Positions 18,329-27,939 of a stretch of DNA of 64,000 bases are shown here, in pieces; the stretch's first letter is position 1, and each line of letters opens with the position of its first letter. The notes under the pieces are model-generated. The model saw nothing but the letters and a program-made list of their open reading frames with translations, was not told where the DNA came from and searched no databases. Origin of the DNA: Hirschia litorea (GTDB taxonomy: Bacteria > Pseudomonadota > Alphaproteobacteria > Caulobacterales > Hyphomonadaceae). Position numbers and translations under genes: made by a program. The stretch is taken from the NCBI RefSeq assembly GCF_042665075.1, contig NZ_JBHTBR010000009.1, positions 199,124 through 263,123 on the forward strand, in the 5' to 3' direction.

Positions 18329-20737
18329 TTATTGTTTCGTGATGATGTCTAGGCTTGCGGAATGTGCGTTTTCATGTGTCGCGGTAAGCGTGATTTTACC
18401 ACCTTTTTGGCCGGTACGAATAAGCGCTGTCGCTATGCCTGCTTCGAAGGTAATGGCGTCTGGATTCATGAGGGTGGCGTCGCCATCTATTTTAAAGTCC
18501 AGCTTAGAATTATCACTCGCAAGCGTGGTGCCGTTTGCATCTATTGCGTGAATATAGACGAATAAAACATCGTTCTGCGTGGGCTCTTGTCCGCTTGTGT
18601 CCAGTGCCAGCTTTAGGCCTGCTAGGGCTGTGGGTGTGCTCACCTTGTCTTCTGCGACTGCTTTGCCACCTATATAACCTATGGCTGATAGGGTTCCGCT
18701 CTCATACTGGTCCAATTGGAAGGTGAAAGGCGGGTGAGGAAGGTGTGTTGAGATTGAATCCGTGTCGGGTGTCTGTTTCCCGATAGACTTTCCGTTCAAG
18801 AAAAGTTCTACCTCATCCACATTGGAGAAGACTTTCACATTTGATGTGGAATCGGGTGTCCATAATGATGCGATTTTGAGAATAGGCTCTGCGTTGGATT
18901 CTGCATCTGGCGAGCGTTGGCTTGCGTAGAAATAATATCCAAATTTTGGCAAGCGGAAGATGTCCATAACGCCAGAGGCTTCAATATCTGGATGATATCC
19001 ACGATTGTAATCATACATCACCCAATAGCTATCTGAGAATGCCGGTGTGTTTTGAAGATTATCATTGTGAGATTCTTGCATATTGCGTGCTTGCTGCAAG
19101 AGTTTTGCTTCACCATCTCCTCGGCGTTGGCGGCTATTGTTTTCCGCACGCTCATCCTTGGACCAGTTGTGTTGGTTAAAGCCTTTATTGGATGAGTAAT
19201 ATTCCCAATCCCCATATTCAGAAACGGAGTAGGGCTTGGCTTGCACCTTATCATAGTGGCGCAGACGGTGTTGGCGGGCTTGAAGGTAAATATCGTAGAC
19301 TTCATTCATCCATCCAGCAGAATAGGCATTGCCTTCAGGATATTCTTCTTTGACGATTTTGTGCATTTCTTCCATGAAAGGAATGGGCATTTTTGTTTCA
19401 TTGATTGAAACTTCCCATGCCAGCACAGAAGGATGGTTTCTATCGCGGCGAATGAGGTCGCGGGCTGTGCGATAGAGTTGTTGTTTAAATTGGGGTGTTT
19501 CTTGATAATATTGCCAACCTAAAACAGCATCCAATACGACCAAACCTAATTCGTCACATGCATCTAAAAAGGCAGGTGATTGGGGGTAGTGGGAGAGGCG
19601 AATATAATCAAATCCAGCCTCTTTGATTTTCTTTGCATCTCGATACTGAGCCGCATCGGAAAGCGCATATCCAACAAATGGGTATTCCTGATGTCGGTTG
19701 ACGCCGCGAAGGAAGGTTTTCTCGCCATTGATATATAGATCGTTGTCTTTAAAAGTAAAATCACGAATACCAAAACGCGTTTTTTCATAATCTACTTGGT
19801 TTCCATCCACCAAGATTTGGGTTTTCAATGTGTAGAGATGGGGGGTGCGTGGAGACCAGAGATGTGGTTTTTCAATCGGCATATCAAGCTGGAAGGTTTG
19901 CCCCTGTGAGGCATGAATTTGCATGGCAGACGATGTCGATTGAGCAATGCGTTTATCGCCCTGATAGATGGATTGAATAACGCTTACATTTTGGGGCTGA
20001 GCATTATCATTTTTGACGTGAACTTTTGCGCGAACAGTGGATTGATCCGCATCCACTTTTGGGAAGGTGATAAAAATGCCGCCACTTGCAGGGGTGTCTT
20101 CAATTTGGGGGTATGAAATGTGGACGGGGTTTTCATAGGCGATGAAGGCGTTTCTGTAGAGGCCGCCATACATGTTGAAGTCGAGAATTTTCAATGGCTT
20201 CGGGCCAGTGATCTCATTGTCGGTATTATCAAGACGAACGGCTATAACATTCTCGCCGTCAAAATTGATATAGTCAGTGGCATCAAAAACGATGGGGAGA
20301 TATCCCCCTTGGTGCTCCGTGATTTTCTCGCCATTGATCCAGAATTGCGCGTAATTCATGGCCGCTTCAAACTTAAAGATAACTTTCTTATCCCTGTTAG
20401 CCGGCTCAATGGTAAAGTGTTTTCGATACCAGCTTATGCCTTGCCATTGATCATTAACGAGGAGCGGCTCGATGTTGGCCGTATGTGGGAGGCGGGCATC
20501 TGACCAATTGCTATCATCAAAGCTGATCGTGTGAAGCTGGGTATCATCGTGTGAGAGGGTGGGAAGCTTGGTGAACTTCCAACCATCATTCGCCAAAATG
20601 AGTTGGCCGATATCTGAAGGGGATGAAGATGAAGGCGAAGCGGGGACATTTTTTGAGCAAGCGCCAAGACCAAGAAGGAGCAGAGTCGCAACGCATGAAA
20701 GGGCAATGAAATGGGTGGGTTTCTTTACGGTCGTCAT
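18329..20737 (-). CDS. GH2 beta-galactosidase-like lipoprotein
   Basis: An 802-residue lipoprotein (lipobox LGAC, Cys27) with a strong ribosome site (GGGGAGA). The GH2 order is clear: jelly-roll sugar-binding domain (about 45-205), immunoglobulin-like domain (about 205-325), TIM barrel (about 330-620) with acid/base Glu447 (WEVSINET) and predicted nucleophile Glu507 (VSEYGDW), then a Big-like and a C-terminal invasin-like beta domain (about 700-800). It differs strongly from the neighbouring GH2, so the two probably attack different ends or sulfation states. The WEVSINET motif has one extra residue against the usual N-E spacing seen in the neighbour (SIGNEV), a subfamily trait. It heads a two-gene unit divergent from the sulfatase operon. 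Confidence 0.9.
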   Translation of the reverse strand: MTTVKKPTHFIALSCVATLLLLGLGACSKNVPASPSSSSPSDIGQLILANDGWKFTKLPTLSHDDTQLHTISFDDSNWSDARLPHTANIEPLLVNDQWQGISWYRKHFTIEPANRDKKVIFKFEAAMNYAQFWINGEKITEHQGGYLPIVFDATDYINFDGENVIAVRLDNTDNEITGPKPLKILDFNMYGGLYRNAFIAYENPVHISYPQIEDTPASGGIFITFPKVDADQSTVRAKVHVKNDNAQPQNVSVIQSIYQGDKRIAQSTSSAMQIHASQGQTFQLDMPIEKPHLWSPRTPHLYTLKTQILVDGNQVDYEKTRFGIRDFTFKDNDLYINGEKTFLRGVNRHQEYPFVGYALSDAAQYRDAKKIKEAGFDYIRLSHYPQSPAFLDACDELGLVVLDAVLGWQYYQETPQFKQQLYRTARDLIRRDRNHPSVLAWEVSINETKMPIPFMEEMHKIVKEEYPEGNAYSAGWMNEVYDIYLQARQHRLRHYDKVQAKPYSVSEYGDWEYYSSNKGFNQHNWSKDERAENNSRQRRGDGEAKLLQQARNMQESHNDNLQNTPAFSDSYWVMYDYNRGYHPDIEASGVMDIFRLPKFGYYFYASQRSPDAESNAEPILKIASLWTPDSTSNVKVFSNVDEVELFLNGKSIGKQTPDTDSISTHLPHPPFTFQLDQYESGTLSAIGYIGGKAVAEDKVSTPTALAGLKLALDTSGQEPTQNDVLFVYIHAIDANGTTLASDNSKLDFKIDGDATLMNPDAITFEAGIATALIRTGQKGGKITLTATHENAHSASLDIITKQ

Positions 20738-21194
20738 TGCGAATTCTCCCCGGAATTTTGGTTATTATTATATGTCGCCGCATTGGTTTGGGCGGTTAGT
20801 TATGTGAATAAGTAATATAAATAGTGTGATTTGCACAAGCTATTTGTGTGAAATTTTCATGGGAAAGGCCAAATTTGGTACGTAAAGACGAAGAAAAAGG
20901 ATATTATTTTGCTTTTTTTTGAATGTGGGTTTGCGGCGTGCGAGCATTGGTAAGTTTAAAGGCGTGTTTTAAAAAATAATGTTAAAACAGTAATATATGT
21001 AAAATCATCGACGTTAAGACATGTATGAAATGGACAGAAATTTGTGTTTTTTGGCTTCAGAGTTGCCCAAAAGACCAAACTTGCCTGTTGGGCTGTCTTT
21101 ACGGGTGTGTTTAATAGTATTACAAATTATAAAAATGAATAAGCCATCCCAAACCTTCGGGTGATAGGGGCGCGTCTAAAACGGGGAGAATATT
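20738..21194. other. Divergent promoter region between GH2 and sulfatase operons
   Basis: No gene is visible in these 457 bp. TTATTATTATATG near 20760, just upstream of the GH2 start, and AATAGTATTACAA at 21113-21125, 70 bp before the sulfatase start, both resemble the recurring A/T-rich operator motif of this locus but are weaker matches. Confidence 0.4.
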
Positions 21195-22625
21195 GTGAAG
21201 CGAATGTCTGCATGGTCTTTGGCGGGGGCAGTTATGACCTGCTGTGTGTTGGCGAGTGGGGGATGCGCACCCACATCCACCGATTCAAGCATCACAGAAA
21301 TGAAGCGCGCTGCGCAAGAAAAGCAGCCCAATATTGTTGTCTTGTTTGCTGATGATTTGGCATGGATGGATTTGGGCCATTATTCAGATTTCATTGAAAC
21401 TCCAAATTTAGATAAATTACGTCTTGAGAGCACGAGTTTTGAGCGGGCATATGCGGCTGCGCCAGTATGTAGTCCAAGCCGTGTTGGTATGATTACGGGC
21501 CAACATCCGGCGCGCCATGAGTTTTTCCGTCATGTGGGGGCGGGTGATAAATCTCAGTTTGATAAGAATGGGCGCACCATTGATGCCTATCATATGCTTG
21601 ATACTGATCCTGCGCATATGCCGTCACGAAATTGGTTACCTTTGGAAGCTGTGACGGTTGCGGAGCGGCTAAAAGATGTGGGCTATAACACCTCGTTTGT
21701 AGGCAAATGGCATATTGGACACGAGCCATATTATCCGATCAAACAGGGGTTTGATGAGCAGTTTGGGGTGACGAATGATGGTCATCCAGGGAAGGGGTAT
21801 TACCCGCCATATTTCAGGCACAACCCAGCGAAGACTTACGGCGATGCGCCGAAGGATAAATTTCTTACTGACCGTATAACTGATGATGCTGTGCAGGTTT
21901 TGGAACGCTTGAGCGCGAAGGAAGAGCCTTTCTTCTTGAACCTTTGGTATTATGGCGTGCACAAGCCGATTGATGGCCGCAAGGACCTGATCGAGAAATA
22001 CAAACAACGCGGCATTAGCCAAGAACAGGCTGAATATGCCTCTATGGTGGAAGCGTTGGATGAGTCTGTTGGGCGTATCAGCGCAAAATTGGATGCGTTG
22101 GGGCTGCGGGATGATACAATACTTGTTTTCACATCTGACCAAGGCGGATTTTTTGATCGTGCGCCGCTAAAGGGACGCAAAACGGATGGATTGGCACTGT
22201 TTGAGGGCGGGGCGCGTGTGCCTATGTTTGTGCGTTGGCCTCAGCATTATCCGGCGGGAAAAGAGATAAAAACACCGGTGACGACTTTGGATGTTGCGCC
22301 GACGATTCTAGCGCCTGCACATGCTAATTTAGATGATTTGGATGGCGTGAAACTCGCGGCTCATTTGGGCGAAGATTTAGACCGACCTCAGCCTGTTATT
22401 ATGTATCGCCATTATGAAGATTTGTACGCCGCTGTTGTGGTGGGCGATATGAAGCTGTTGGCGAGTGTTTCGGGAAAACATCAACTTTACAATGTTGTAA
22501 CGGATATTTCTGAAGCGCATGACCTTGCAAGGGAGCAGCCAGAAACAGTGGCAGACATGCTCGCTATTTTGGAGGCATGGAAAGACAAAAACCACATTAA
22601 GCGTTTTGCGCAAGCGCAAAATTGA
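21195..22625 (+). CDS. S1-family sulfatase 1
   Basis: The gene starts with GTG (GGGGAGA upstream) and encodes 476 residues with an export signal ending near SGGC (Cys24, weak lipobox). The formylglycine signature is CSPSR with Cys92; calcium ligands are in FADDLAW (51-57), and VGKWHIGHE and FTSDQGG complete the alkaline-phosphatase-superfamily site. These enzymes hydrolyse sulfate esters from polysaccharides after maturation of the cysteine. It is first of a four-gene run (three sulfatases, one GH110) with tight spacing or overlap. In lambda-carrageenan the choices would be the 2-sulfate of either galactose or the 6-sulfate; sequence alone does not say which. Confidence 0.92.
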   Translation: MKRMSAWSLAGAVMTCCVLASGGCAPTSTDSSITEMKRAAQEKQPNIVVLFADDLAWMDLGHYSDFIETPNLDKLRLESTSFERAYAAAPVCSPSRVGMITGQHPARHEFFRHVGAGDKSQFDKNGRTIDAYHMLDTDPAHMPSRNWLPLEAVTVAERLKDVGYNTSFVGKWHIGHEPYYPIKQGFDEQFGVTNDGHPGKGYYPPYFRHNPAKTYGDAPKDKFLTDRITDDAVQVLERLSAKEEPFFLNLWYYGVHKPIDGRKDLIEKYKQRGISQEQAEYASMVEALDESVGRISAKLDALGLRDDTILVFTSDQGGFFDRAPLKGRKTDGLALFEGGARVPMFVRWPQHYPAGKEIKTPVTTLDVAPTILAPAHANLDDLDGVKLAAHLGEDLDRPQPVIMYRHYEDLYAAVVVGDMKLLASVSGKHQLYNVVTDISEAHDLAREQPETVADMLAILEAWKDKNHIKRFAQAQN

Positions 22626-22654
22626 GCTTTGAAATGTTAAGTCGAGATAGAAAA

Positions 22655-24199
22655 ATGACATTGAAACCAAAGACATTTTCGCGCTTGAAATCAGCTAAAA
22701 TAAGCGTGTGTTCGTTTGCTGTTGCTTTAGTGGTGGCGTGTAGTGGTTCCTCTGCGAATGAAGACATTGCTGAACAGACTGCGCCAGCGGCATCGGCTCA
22801 AACGCGTGCACCAAACATTATCTATATATTGGCGGATGATCTTGGATATGGCGACATTGGTGCTTTTGGTCAGACCAAGATTAAGACGCCAAACCTAGAT
22901 AAATTGGCGGCAAATGGAATGATGTTTACAGACCATTATTCTGGGTCTGCTGTGTGTGCGCCGTCTCGCTCTACACTGATAACTGGACGCCATACGGGCC
23001 ATACCCAAATTCGCGGTAATTCAGGCCAGTTGGAAACATCACCTTACCTTGAAGCAGGCACGCAAACACTTGGAACTGTGTTGCAAGAGGCGGGCTATAC
23101 GACCGGTACTGTGGGCAAATGGGGTTTGGGGACTTTTGAAGATGAGGGCGCGCCTGACAAGCAGGGTATGAGCTATTTTTACGGCTTTATAGATCAGATC
23201 CTAGCGCATAATTATTTCCCTGAATATTTGTGGGAAGGGCGCGAAAAGCAGGTGCTCGATAATGGTGGCATCACGATGCACCCAAAGCATGTAGAGCTGG
23301 AAGGGCGTCCTATTGAGGAGTCTTATAAGGACTTTATTGGCAAGGATTATGCGGGCTATTTGATGCAGGATAAGGTGGAGAATTTCATCCGCCAGAATGC
23401 TGAAAATCCATTCTTTTTATATTACGCAACGACAATCCCACATGCTGCGATTCAAATCCCTGATGCTGAATTAGCGCCATATGACTTCCCTGAGTCGGGT
23501 GGGTCAGATCCTAAGAATTATTACTCTCCGCATCCGCGTCCACGGGCTGCACGCGCGGCGATGATTTCTCTGCTGGATGCCCAAGTCGGCGAGATAGTGG
23601 CGATGCTGGAAGAGCTTGGCATCGCTGACAACACATTGATCGTGTTCACCAGTGATAATGGTCCGGCTGGAGAGGGGCGCGGGGATGTGGAGTTCTTTGA
23701 TTCCAATGGTCCATTTAGAGGGGGTAAGCGCGATCTTACCGAAGGGGGTATCCGTGCTCCGATGATCGCCTATTGGCCGGGCAAGATTAAAGCGGGCAGT
23801 ACTAGCGATCACGTCTCTGCCATGTGGGATATGCTGCCAACAGCTGCTGATCTGGCGAATGTCGAGTTGAGCCAAGAGATAGACGGAATCTCGTTTCTGC
23901 CCACTTTGCTGGGAGAAGACGGGCAAAAAGAACATGCCTATCTGTACTGGGAATTTCATGAGCGTGCTGGTGGTGGCCCCGCGCAAGCTGTGCGCCTGGG
24001 CAAATGGAAAGGCTTGCGGCAAGCCAAGGGGCATGAAGGCACGCCCCGCGCTGAAATTCCGCTGCAATTGTACGACCTAGAGGCTGATCCAGCAGAAACG
24101 CACAATGTGGCTGCGCAACACCCCGATATCGTAGCGCAAATTGAACTGGCTATGCGCGACCGGACAGAAGCAAGTTTGGATCGTTGGAATTTTGAATAA
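22655..24199 (+). CDS. S1-family sulfatase 2, arylsulfatase-like lipoprotein
   Basis: The 514-residue product is counted from the ATG at 22655, which places a proper lipoprotein signal (ALVVAC, Cys29) near the N-terminus; a TTG at 22622 overlapping the previous stop would add 11 residues. The active site has ADDLGYGD (60-67), formylglycine motif CAPSR (Cys101), TVGKWGLG and FTSDNGPAGEG. The RGNSGQL segment and the DQILAHNYFPEYLW region are typical of the arylsulfatase-A-like branch. It follows sulfatase 1 after 29 bp and precedes sulfatase 3 by 38 bp, so all share one message. Its substrate position on the galactan is unknown. Confidence 0.92.
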   Translation: MTLKPKTFSRLKSAKISVCSFAVALVVACSGSSANEDIAEQTAPAASAQTRAPNIIYILADDLGYGDIGAFGQTKIKTPNLDKLAANGMMFTDHYSGSAVCAPSRSTLITGRHTGHTQIRGNSGQLETSPYLEAGTQTLGTVLQEAGYTTGTVGKWGLGTFEDEGAPDKQGMSYFYGFIDQILAHNYFPEYLWEGREKQVLDNGGITMHPKHVELEGRPIEESYKDFIGKDYAGYLMQDKVENFIRQNAENPFFLYYATTIPHAAIQIPDAELAPYDFPESGGSDPKNYYSPHPRPRAARAAMISLLDAQVGEIVAMLEELGIADNTLIVFTSDNGPAGEGRGDVEFFDSNGPFRGGKRDLTEGGIRAPMIAYWPGKIKAGSTSDHVSAMWDMLPTAADLANVELSQEIDGISFLPTLLGEDGQKEHAYLYWEFHERAGGGPAQAVRLGKWKGLRQAKGHEGTPRAEIPLQLYDLEADPAETHNVAAQHPDIVAQIELAMRDRTEASLDRWNFE

Positions 24200-24237
24200 T
24201 TGAACGATTACAGTATTTTATAAGTTGGAGAGAAGGC

Positions 24238-25731
24238 ATGCGCGTACTCATTGCAATGATGCTTTTATGCTTGCCGCTACAGGCGGCAATCGCGGAGGAG
24301 GCTGATACAGATAATCGGCCCAATATTTTGTGGATTATTCCAGAGGATGTATCGCCATGGATGGCGGCCTATGGGGATGAAACGGTGCAAACACCAGCGC
24401 TGGACCGGATGGCAGAGGAGGGCGTCACCTTCCTTAAAGCATTCGCCAATGTGCCTATCTGTTCGCCTGTTAGGTCGTCCTTGATGACGGGACGTTGGGC
24501 TGTTTCAACGGGTGTGCACAATCACAGACGCTCTCGTGATAGCAAGGGGCGCGATGCGATTTACCTTGAAGAAGGCACGAAAGCCCTGCCAAGCATTTTT
24601 ATGGATAATGGGTATGAAACATTCAATATCGGGAAGGATGATTATAACTTCGTCTATAATCGCCGCGACCTTTATTCGGCTGGGCCAGATGAAGTAGAAG
24701 GTCATATTGGCGATAAGAATGGGCCTGATTTTCCGTGGGAAAAACTGGCGGAAGGCAAGCCGTTTTTTGGACAAATTCAACTCCGAGGCGGGAAGGCGCG
24801 CGGCAAAGTCGATGTGGAGCTAGATAGTTCTAAAATTGACATGCCACCCTATTATCCTGACACTAAACTGTTCCGCAAACGGTGGGAGGATCATTATCGC
24901 AGCATTGTTGATACTGATGCTGAAGTTGCTGAAATATTTGAAAAATTGGAAGCCAGTGGAGAGGCCGACAACACAGCGGTATTCTTTATCTCTGACCATG
25001 GCTTTCCAATGCTGCGCCACAAGCAGTTTTTATACGATGGCGGCGTGCATGTGCCTGTGTTCGTTTGGTATCCAAATGGACAAAAGCAAATACAAAAATA
25101 TGGATCTCGCCGGAATGAATTGATCAGCACAATTGATTTATCCGCAGCAGCCTTAGAATTGGCTGGAATAGACATTCCTGATTACTTTGATGGGCGTAGC
25201 CTGTTTGGAGACGCAATTGAGCCTCGCCAATATGTGCCGCTAAGTCGTGACCGTGGTGATTTCACCTTTGATCAGATACGTGCGGTGCGCACGGATAAGT
25301 ATAAATATATCCGAAATAAATATCCTGATGTGCCTTATATGCAGCCAAGCTATCGCGATGGTTGGCCTGTGACGAAGGAATATTTTCAGCTCAAAAAAGA
25401 GGGAAAACTTACACCCGAGCAAGCACTATTTATCGCTGATACACGCCCGGCTGAGGAGTTGTATGACTTAGATGCTGATCCGCATGAGGTGAAGAATTTG
25501 GCGGATGATCCTACTTATGCAAGCGTTTTGGCGCGCATGTCCTCGACACTGGATGGTTGGATATTGATAAGCGGCGATAAGGGGCAAGTGGAAGAAACTG
25601 AAACCGAAATAGCAGCTGTAGTCGCGCGTTGGGGCGATAAATGTGTGGATCGTCGATGTGTGGAATATCGCGCTAAATATGGTGATGAAGAACCTGCTGG
25701 TGCAACGGGCGTGATTCAGGAGGGCAAATAA
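24238..25731 (+). CDS. S1-family sulfatase 3
   Basis: A 497-residue secreted sulfatase with a cleavable signal (MRVLIAMMLLCLPLQAAIA). The metal site is IPEDVSPW (34-41) in place of the more common ADD, as in the heparan-type and related S1 branches; formylglycine motif CSPVR has Cys75, followed by MTGRW. A conserved FISDHGFPMLRHK segment completes the metal site. The ribosome site GGAGAGAAGG is strong. The stop codon overlaps the GH110 start by one base, so desulfation and alpha-galactosidase are made together, which suggests this enzyme prepares the GH110 substrate. It resembles sulfatase 4 more than the other three. Confidence 0.92.
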   Translation: MRVLIAMMLLCLPLQAAIAEEADTDNRPNILWIIPEDVSPWMAAYGDETVQTPALDRMAEEGVTFLKAFANVPICSPVRSSLMTGRWAVSTGVHNHRRSRDSKGRDAIYLEEGTKALPSIFMDNGYETFNIGKDDYNFVYNRRDLYSAGPDEVEGHIGDKNGPDFPWEKLAEGKPFFGQIQLRGGKARGKVDVELDSSKIDMPPYYPDTKLFRKRWEDHYRSIVDTDAEVAEIFEKLEASGEADNTAVFFISDHGFPMLRHKQFLYDGGVHVPVFVWYPNGQKQIQKYGSRRNELISTIDLSAAALELAGIDIPDYFDGRSLFGDAIEPRQYVPLSRDRGDFTFDQIRAVRTDKYKYIRNKYPDVPYMQPSYRDGWPVTKEYFQLKKEGKLTPEQALFIADTRPAEELYDLDADPHEVKNLADDPTYASVLARMSSTLDGWILISGDKGQVEETETEIAAVVARWGDKCVDRRCVEYRAKYGDEEPAGATGVIQEGK

Positions 25732-27557
25732 TGACTAAGATGGATGTATCAACTGGATTAAACCGTCGTCAATTTTCTGTACTTGGAGTGGCCGCTTCTG
25801 GGGTGATGTTGGCTGGCTGTGATGATGAAAAAGAAGAGCCGGTCAAGAAAGTTGATGGGTTTTCAGCTCAGTCGCGTGAAGATGCGACGCCTGCGCTTGT
25901 GGCTGCAATTAAACATGCAGTAGCAAATAACTTGTCTCAGATTGACTTGCCTGCCGGCGAATTACACTTCTGGCCTGACGCGGGTGAGGAGAAATTTCTC
26001 AACATTTCAAACAATGATTCACGTGACTTCAAAATCGCTGGATTATTGGATGGTATAAGCGATCTGACGATTAAAGGGCAGGGAACATCATTGGTGTTTC
26101 ATGGGCTTGTGGTGCCGTTCTCCATTCAGAATGCGTCCAATATCAAGTTTGAAAATTTAAGTATTGATTGGGAAGTACCATTCCACTTGGAAGGAAAAGT
26201 GGAGGCTGTTGATCAAGTTGACGGTCGTTGGATTGAAATCACTATTCCAGAAGAGTTCTCTTATCGATTGGAAGATGGAAAGCTTGTGTTTGTGGGGGAG
26301 GACTTTGAACAAGAGGGCCTCAAACGTATTCTTGAATTTGATGCGACACGCAAAGAAACAGCCTATAAAGTTTGGGATAATGGCTTTATGGCGCGCGATC
26401 ATTCCAATGTGCGCCCTCATATTATTGAAGAAATTGCACCGCGCAGATTGAAGATATCTGTGCAAGATGCGGGATTTAAATCTCTGCCTTCGGTCGGCAA
26501 TGTCGTCATAATGCAGCCTTCAAATCGTTGGGCACCTGCATTCTTTGTTGAAGACTCCAAGAATGTTACGTTTAGAAATGTTACGATTTATCATGCTGGA
26601 TGCATGGGGATTATCGCGCAAACCAGTGAGGATATCACGCTGGATGGGTTGAATGTGTTGCCGAGTGGAGATCGCTATGTATCGACATGTGTGGATGCGA
26701 CTCATTTTGTAAATTGCTCAGGTACGATCAGCGTCGAAAATGGTGATTTTTCAAATCATATTGATGATGCTGTAAATGTTCACGGGATTTATTTGCGTGT
26801 GCTGGAAGCTGATGGAGCGAATGCGTTTAAAGCCGAGCTTGCAGAATTTCAACAACATGGCGTGCGCCCCGTGCGGGAGGGGGATTTCATCTCTCTTGCC
26901 GACGCAAAAGGCGTGGATGTGTATTACACCTCACGTGTGAAAAGCGCTGTGTATGAAAGCCGAACAATGGTGCGCATTGAGCTTGATCGTGACGTGCCCG
27001 CGCAATTGGCGGATGGGGATGTTGTGAACATTTTAAACCGCCAAGCTAATTTGGTCATTCGCGGCAATAAGATAGGCCAAAACCGTGCGCGGGGTATTTT
27101 GATATCCACTGCGGGGACTGTGCTGGTTGAAGATAATAAATTTCATGCGCCAGGGTCTGCGATTCGCATTTCAGGCGGCGTGGATCATTGGTATGAGGCT
27201 GGCCCAACATCGCAAATTATGATCCGCAAGAATGAGTTTAATCATTGTTTATATGGTGTGTGGGGCCAATCCATCATTGATATCATTTGCGTAGATAGCG
27301 AGGAAAGCCAATCTGAGACGCCTTTTCATGATACTGTGATTATCAAGGACAATTTGTTTCGCACTGAGCATGGTGATTTCATTACAGCTTATCGCGTGGG
27401 AACGCTCATGTTTGAAGGTAATCAGATTATTGTGGAGCCGTATCAAAAGGCAGATGCGCAAACGAAGACGCCATTTGATCTGAAAGCTGTTGGCAAATTT
27501 GTACTCAAAGACAATCAGGTTGAGGGTTATAATTGGCCGATATTTGACCAAACATAA
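25731..27557 (+). CDS. GH110 alpha-1,3-galactosidase-like, Tat lipoprotein
   Basis: A 608-residue right-handed beta-helix protein with twin-arginine signal (NRRQFSVLG) and lipobox (MLAGC, Cys30). The GH110 core is unmistakable: NVTIYHAGCMGIIAQ, RYVSTCVDATHFVNCSG, SNHIDDAVNVHG. Asp322, Asp345 and Asp346 match, from memory, the three catalytic aspartates of studied marine GH110 enzymes, including their 23-residue spacing. Known members release galactose from alpha-1,3-galactosides by inversion. The alpha-1,3 bond is the one left in carrageenan oligosaccharides after beta-1,4 cleavage, so the enzyme would act on desulfated neocarrabiose-type ends. It is last in the sulfatase operon and has a paralogue at 42.9-44.7 kb. 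A start three codons later is possible. Confidence 0.9.
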   Translation: MTKMDVSTGLNRRQFSVLGVAASGVMLAGCDDEKEEPVKKVDGFSAQSREDATPALVAAIKHAVANNLSQIDLPAGELHFWPDAGEEKFLNISNNDSRDFKIAGLLDGISDLTIKGQGTSLVFHGLVVPFSIQNASNIKFENLSIDWEVPFHLEGKVEAVDQVDGRWIEITIPEEFSYRLEDGKLVFVGEDFEQEGLKRILEFDATRKETAYKVWDNGFMARDHSNVRPHIIEEIAPRRLKISVQDAGFKSLPSVGNVVIMQPSNRWAPAFFVEDSKNVTFRNVTIYHAGCMGIIAQTSEDITLDGLNVLPSGDRYVSTCVDATHFVNCSGTISVENGDFSNHIDDAVNVHGIYLRVLEADGANAFKAELAEFQQHGVRPVREGDFISLADAKGVDVYYTSRVKSAVYESRTMVRIELDRDVPAQLADGDVVNILNRQANLVIRGNKIGQNRARGILISTAGTVLVEDNKFHAPGSAIRISGGVDHWYEAGPTSQIMIRKNEFNHCLYGVWGQSIIDIICVDSEESQSETPFHDTVIIKDNLFRTEHGDFITAYRVGTLMFEGNQIIVEPYQKADAQTKTPFDLKAVGKFVLKDNQVEGYNWPIFDQT

Positions 27558-27585
27558 CATCAATTGCTGATATGGTTTGAAAATG

Positions 27586-27618
27586 AAAACCGCGCTTCCA
27601 CGAGAGGCGCGGTTTTTT
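27586..27618 (+). terminator. Rho-independent terminator after sulfatase/GH110 operon
   Basis: AAAACCGCGC (27586-27595) pairs with GCGCGGTTTT (27607-27616) and runs into T residues, 28 bp after the stop codon. Confidence 0.85.
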
Positions 27619-27657
27619 GTGTGAGAGATAAGGGGATATATCGGGGCTTGATTATTA

Positions 27658-27670
27658 TATTATAATACAA
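27658..27670 (+). promoter_or_regulatory. Candidate regulon operator, copy 1
   Basis: The 16-mer TTATATTATAATACAA at 27655-27670 differs by one base from the palindrome TTGTATTATAATACAA. The core TATTATAATACAA recurs with small changes near several other genes of the locus. Confidence 0.45.
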
Positions 27671-27753
27671 TAAAAGAAGGGTTCGAATGTGAACCTCCCG
27701 GCTTGTTCATGGTACAAGGTGAGATGTGTCAGTTCTTTATGTCCCAACCTTTT

Positions 27754-27790
27754 ATGGTGCGCCCTTGCTAAGGGAAGCACCATTTTTTTT
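27754..27790 (+). terminator. Strong terminator with no gene in front
   Basis: ATGGTGC pairs with GCACCAT around an inner CCCTT/AGGG stem, followed by eight T residues. It stands 150 bp before the dehydratase start and 136 bp after the previous operon terminator. Confidence 0.85.
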
Positions 27791-27847
27791 AGATTATTTT
27801 CCTATTCATAAGGGAAAAGAAGGTGGAATAAATATCCTTGCCGCCTC

Positions 27848-27860
27848 TATTATATTACAA
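27848..27860 (+). promoter_or_regulatory. Candidate regulon operator, copy 2
   Basis: TATTATATTACAA, identical to the copies at 44767 and 47757, lies 80 bp before the dehydratase gene that heads the galactose catabolic genes. Confidence 0.5.
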
Positions 27861-27939
27861 ATACATGATGTAAGCTAATTTATATGTAGGATTTTGACGT
27901 CTCTCTGGGGAGATTTATAAGAATAATGATTGCTGCGAT

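Larger units (their letters stand above)
27620..27790 (+). ncRNA. Candidate small RNA ending in its own terminator
   Basis: Between two strong terminators there is no reading frame, yet the second one must end some transcript. The interval holds an A/T-rich promoter-like stretch (27651-27670), two small hairpins (GGTTC/GAACC near 27680 and CTTGT/ACAAG near 27702) and the terminator at 27754-27790. A transcript of roughly 100-130 nt is implied. It could also be an attenuated leader of the dehydratase operon, although no anti-terminator structure is obvious. Confidence 0.35.

Noticed and set aside
25731..27557. GH82 iota-carrageenase or polysaccharide lyase for the beta-helix proteins
   Set aside because: The STCVDATHFVNC and HIDDAxNxHG motifs point to GH110; both proteins lack lyase-type features I could recognise.
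27678..27697. tRNA-like GGTTCGAAT sequence in the gap before the dehydratase
   Set aside because: It resembles a T-arm, but no acceptor, D or anticodon arms can be drawn around it; the local GGTTC/GAACC hairpin explains the match.
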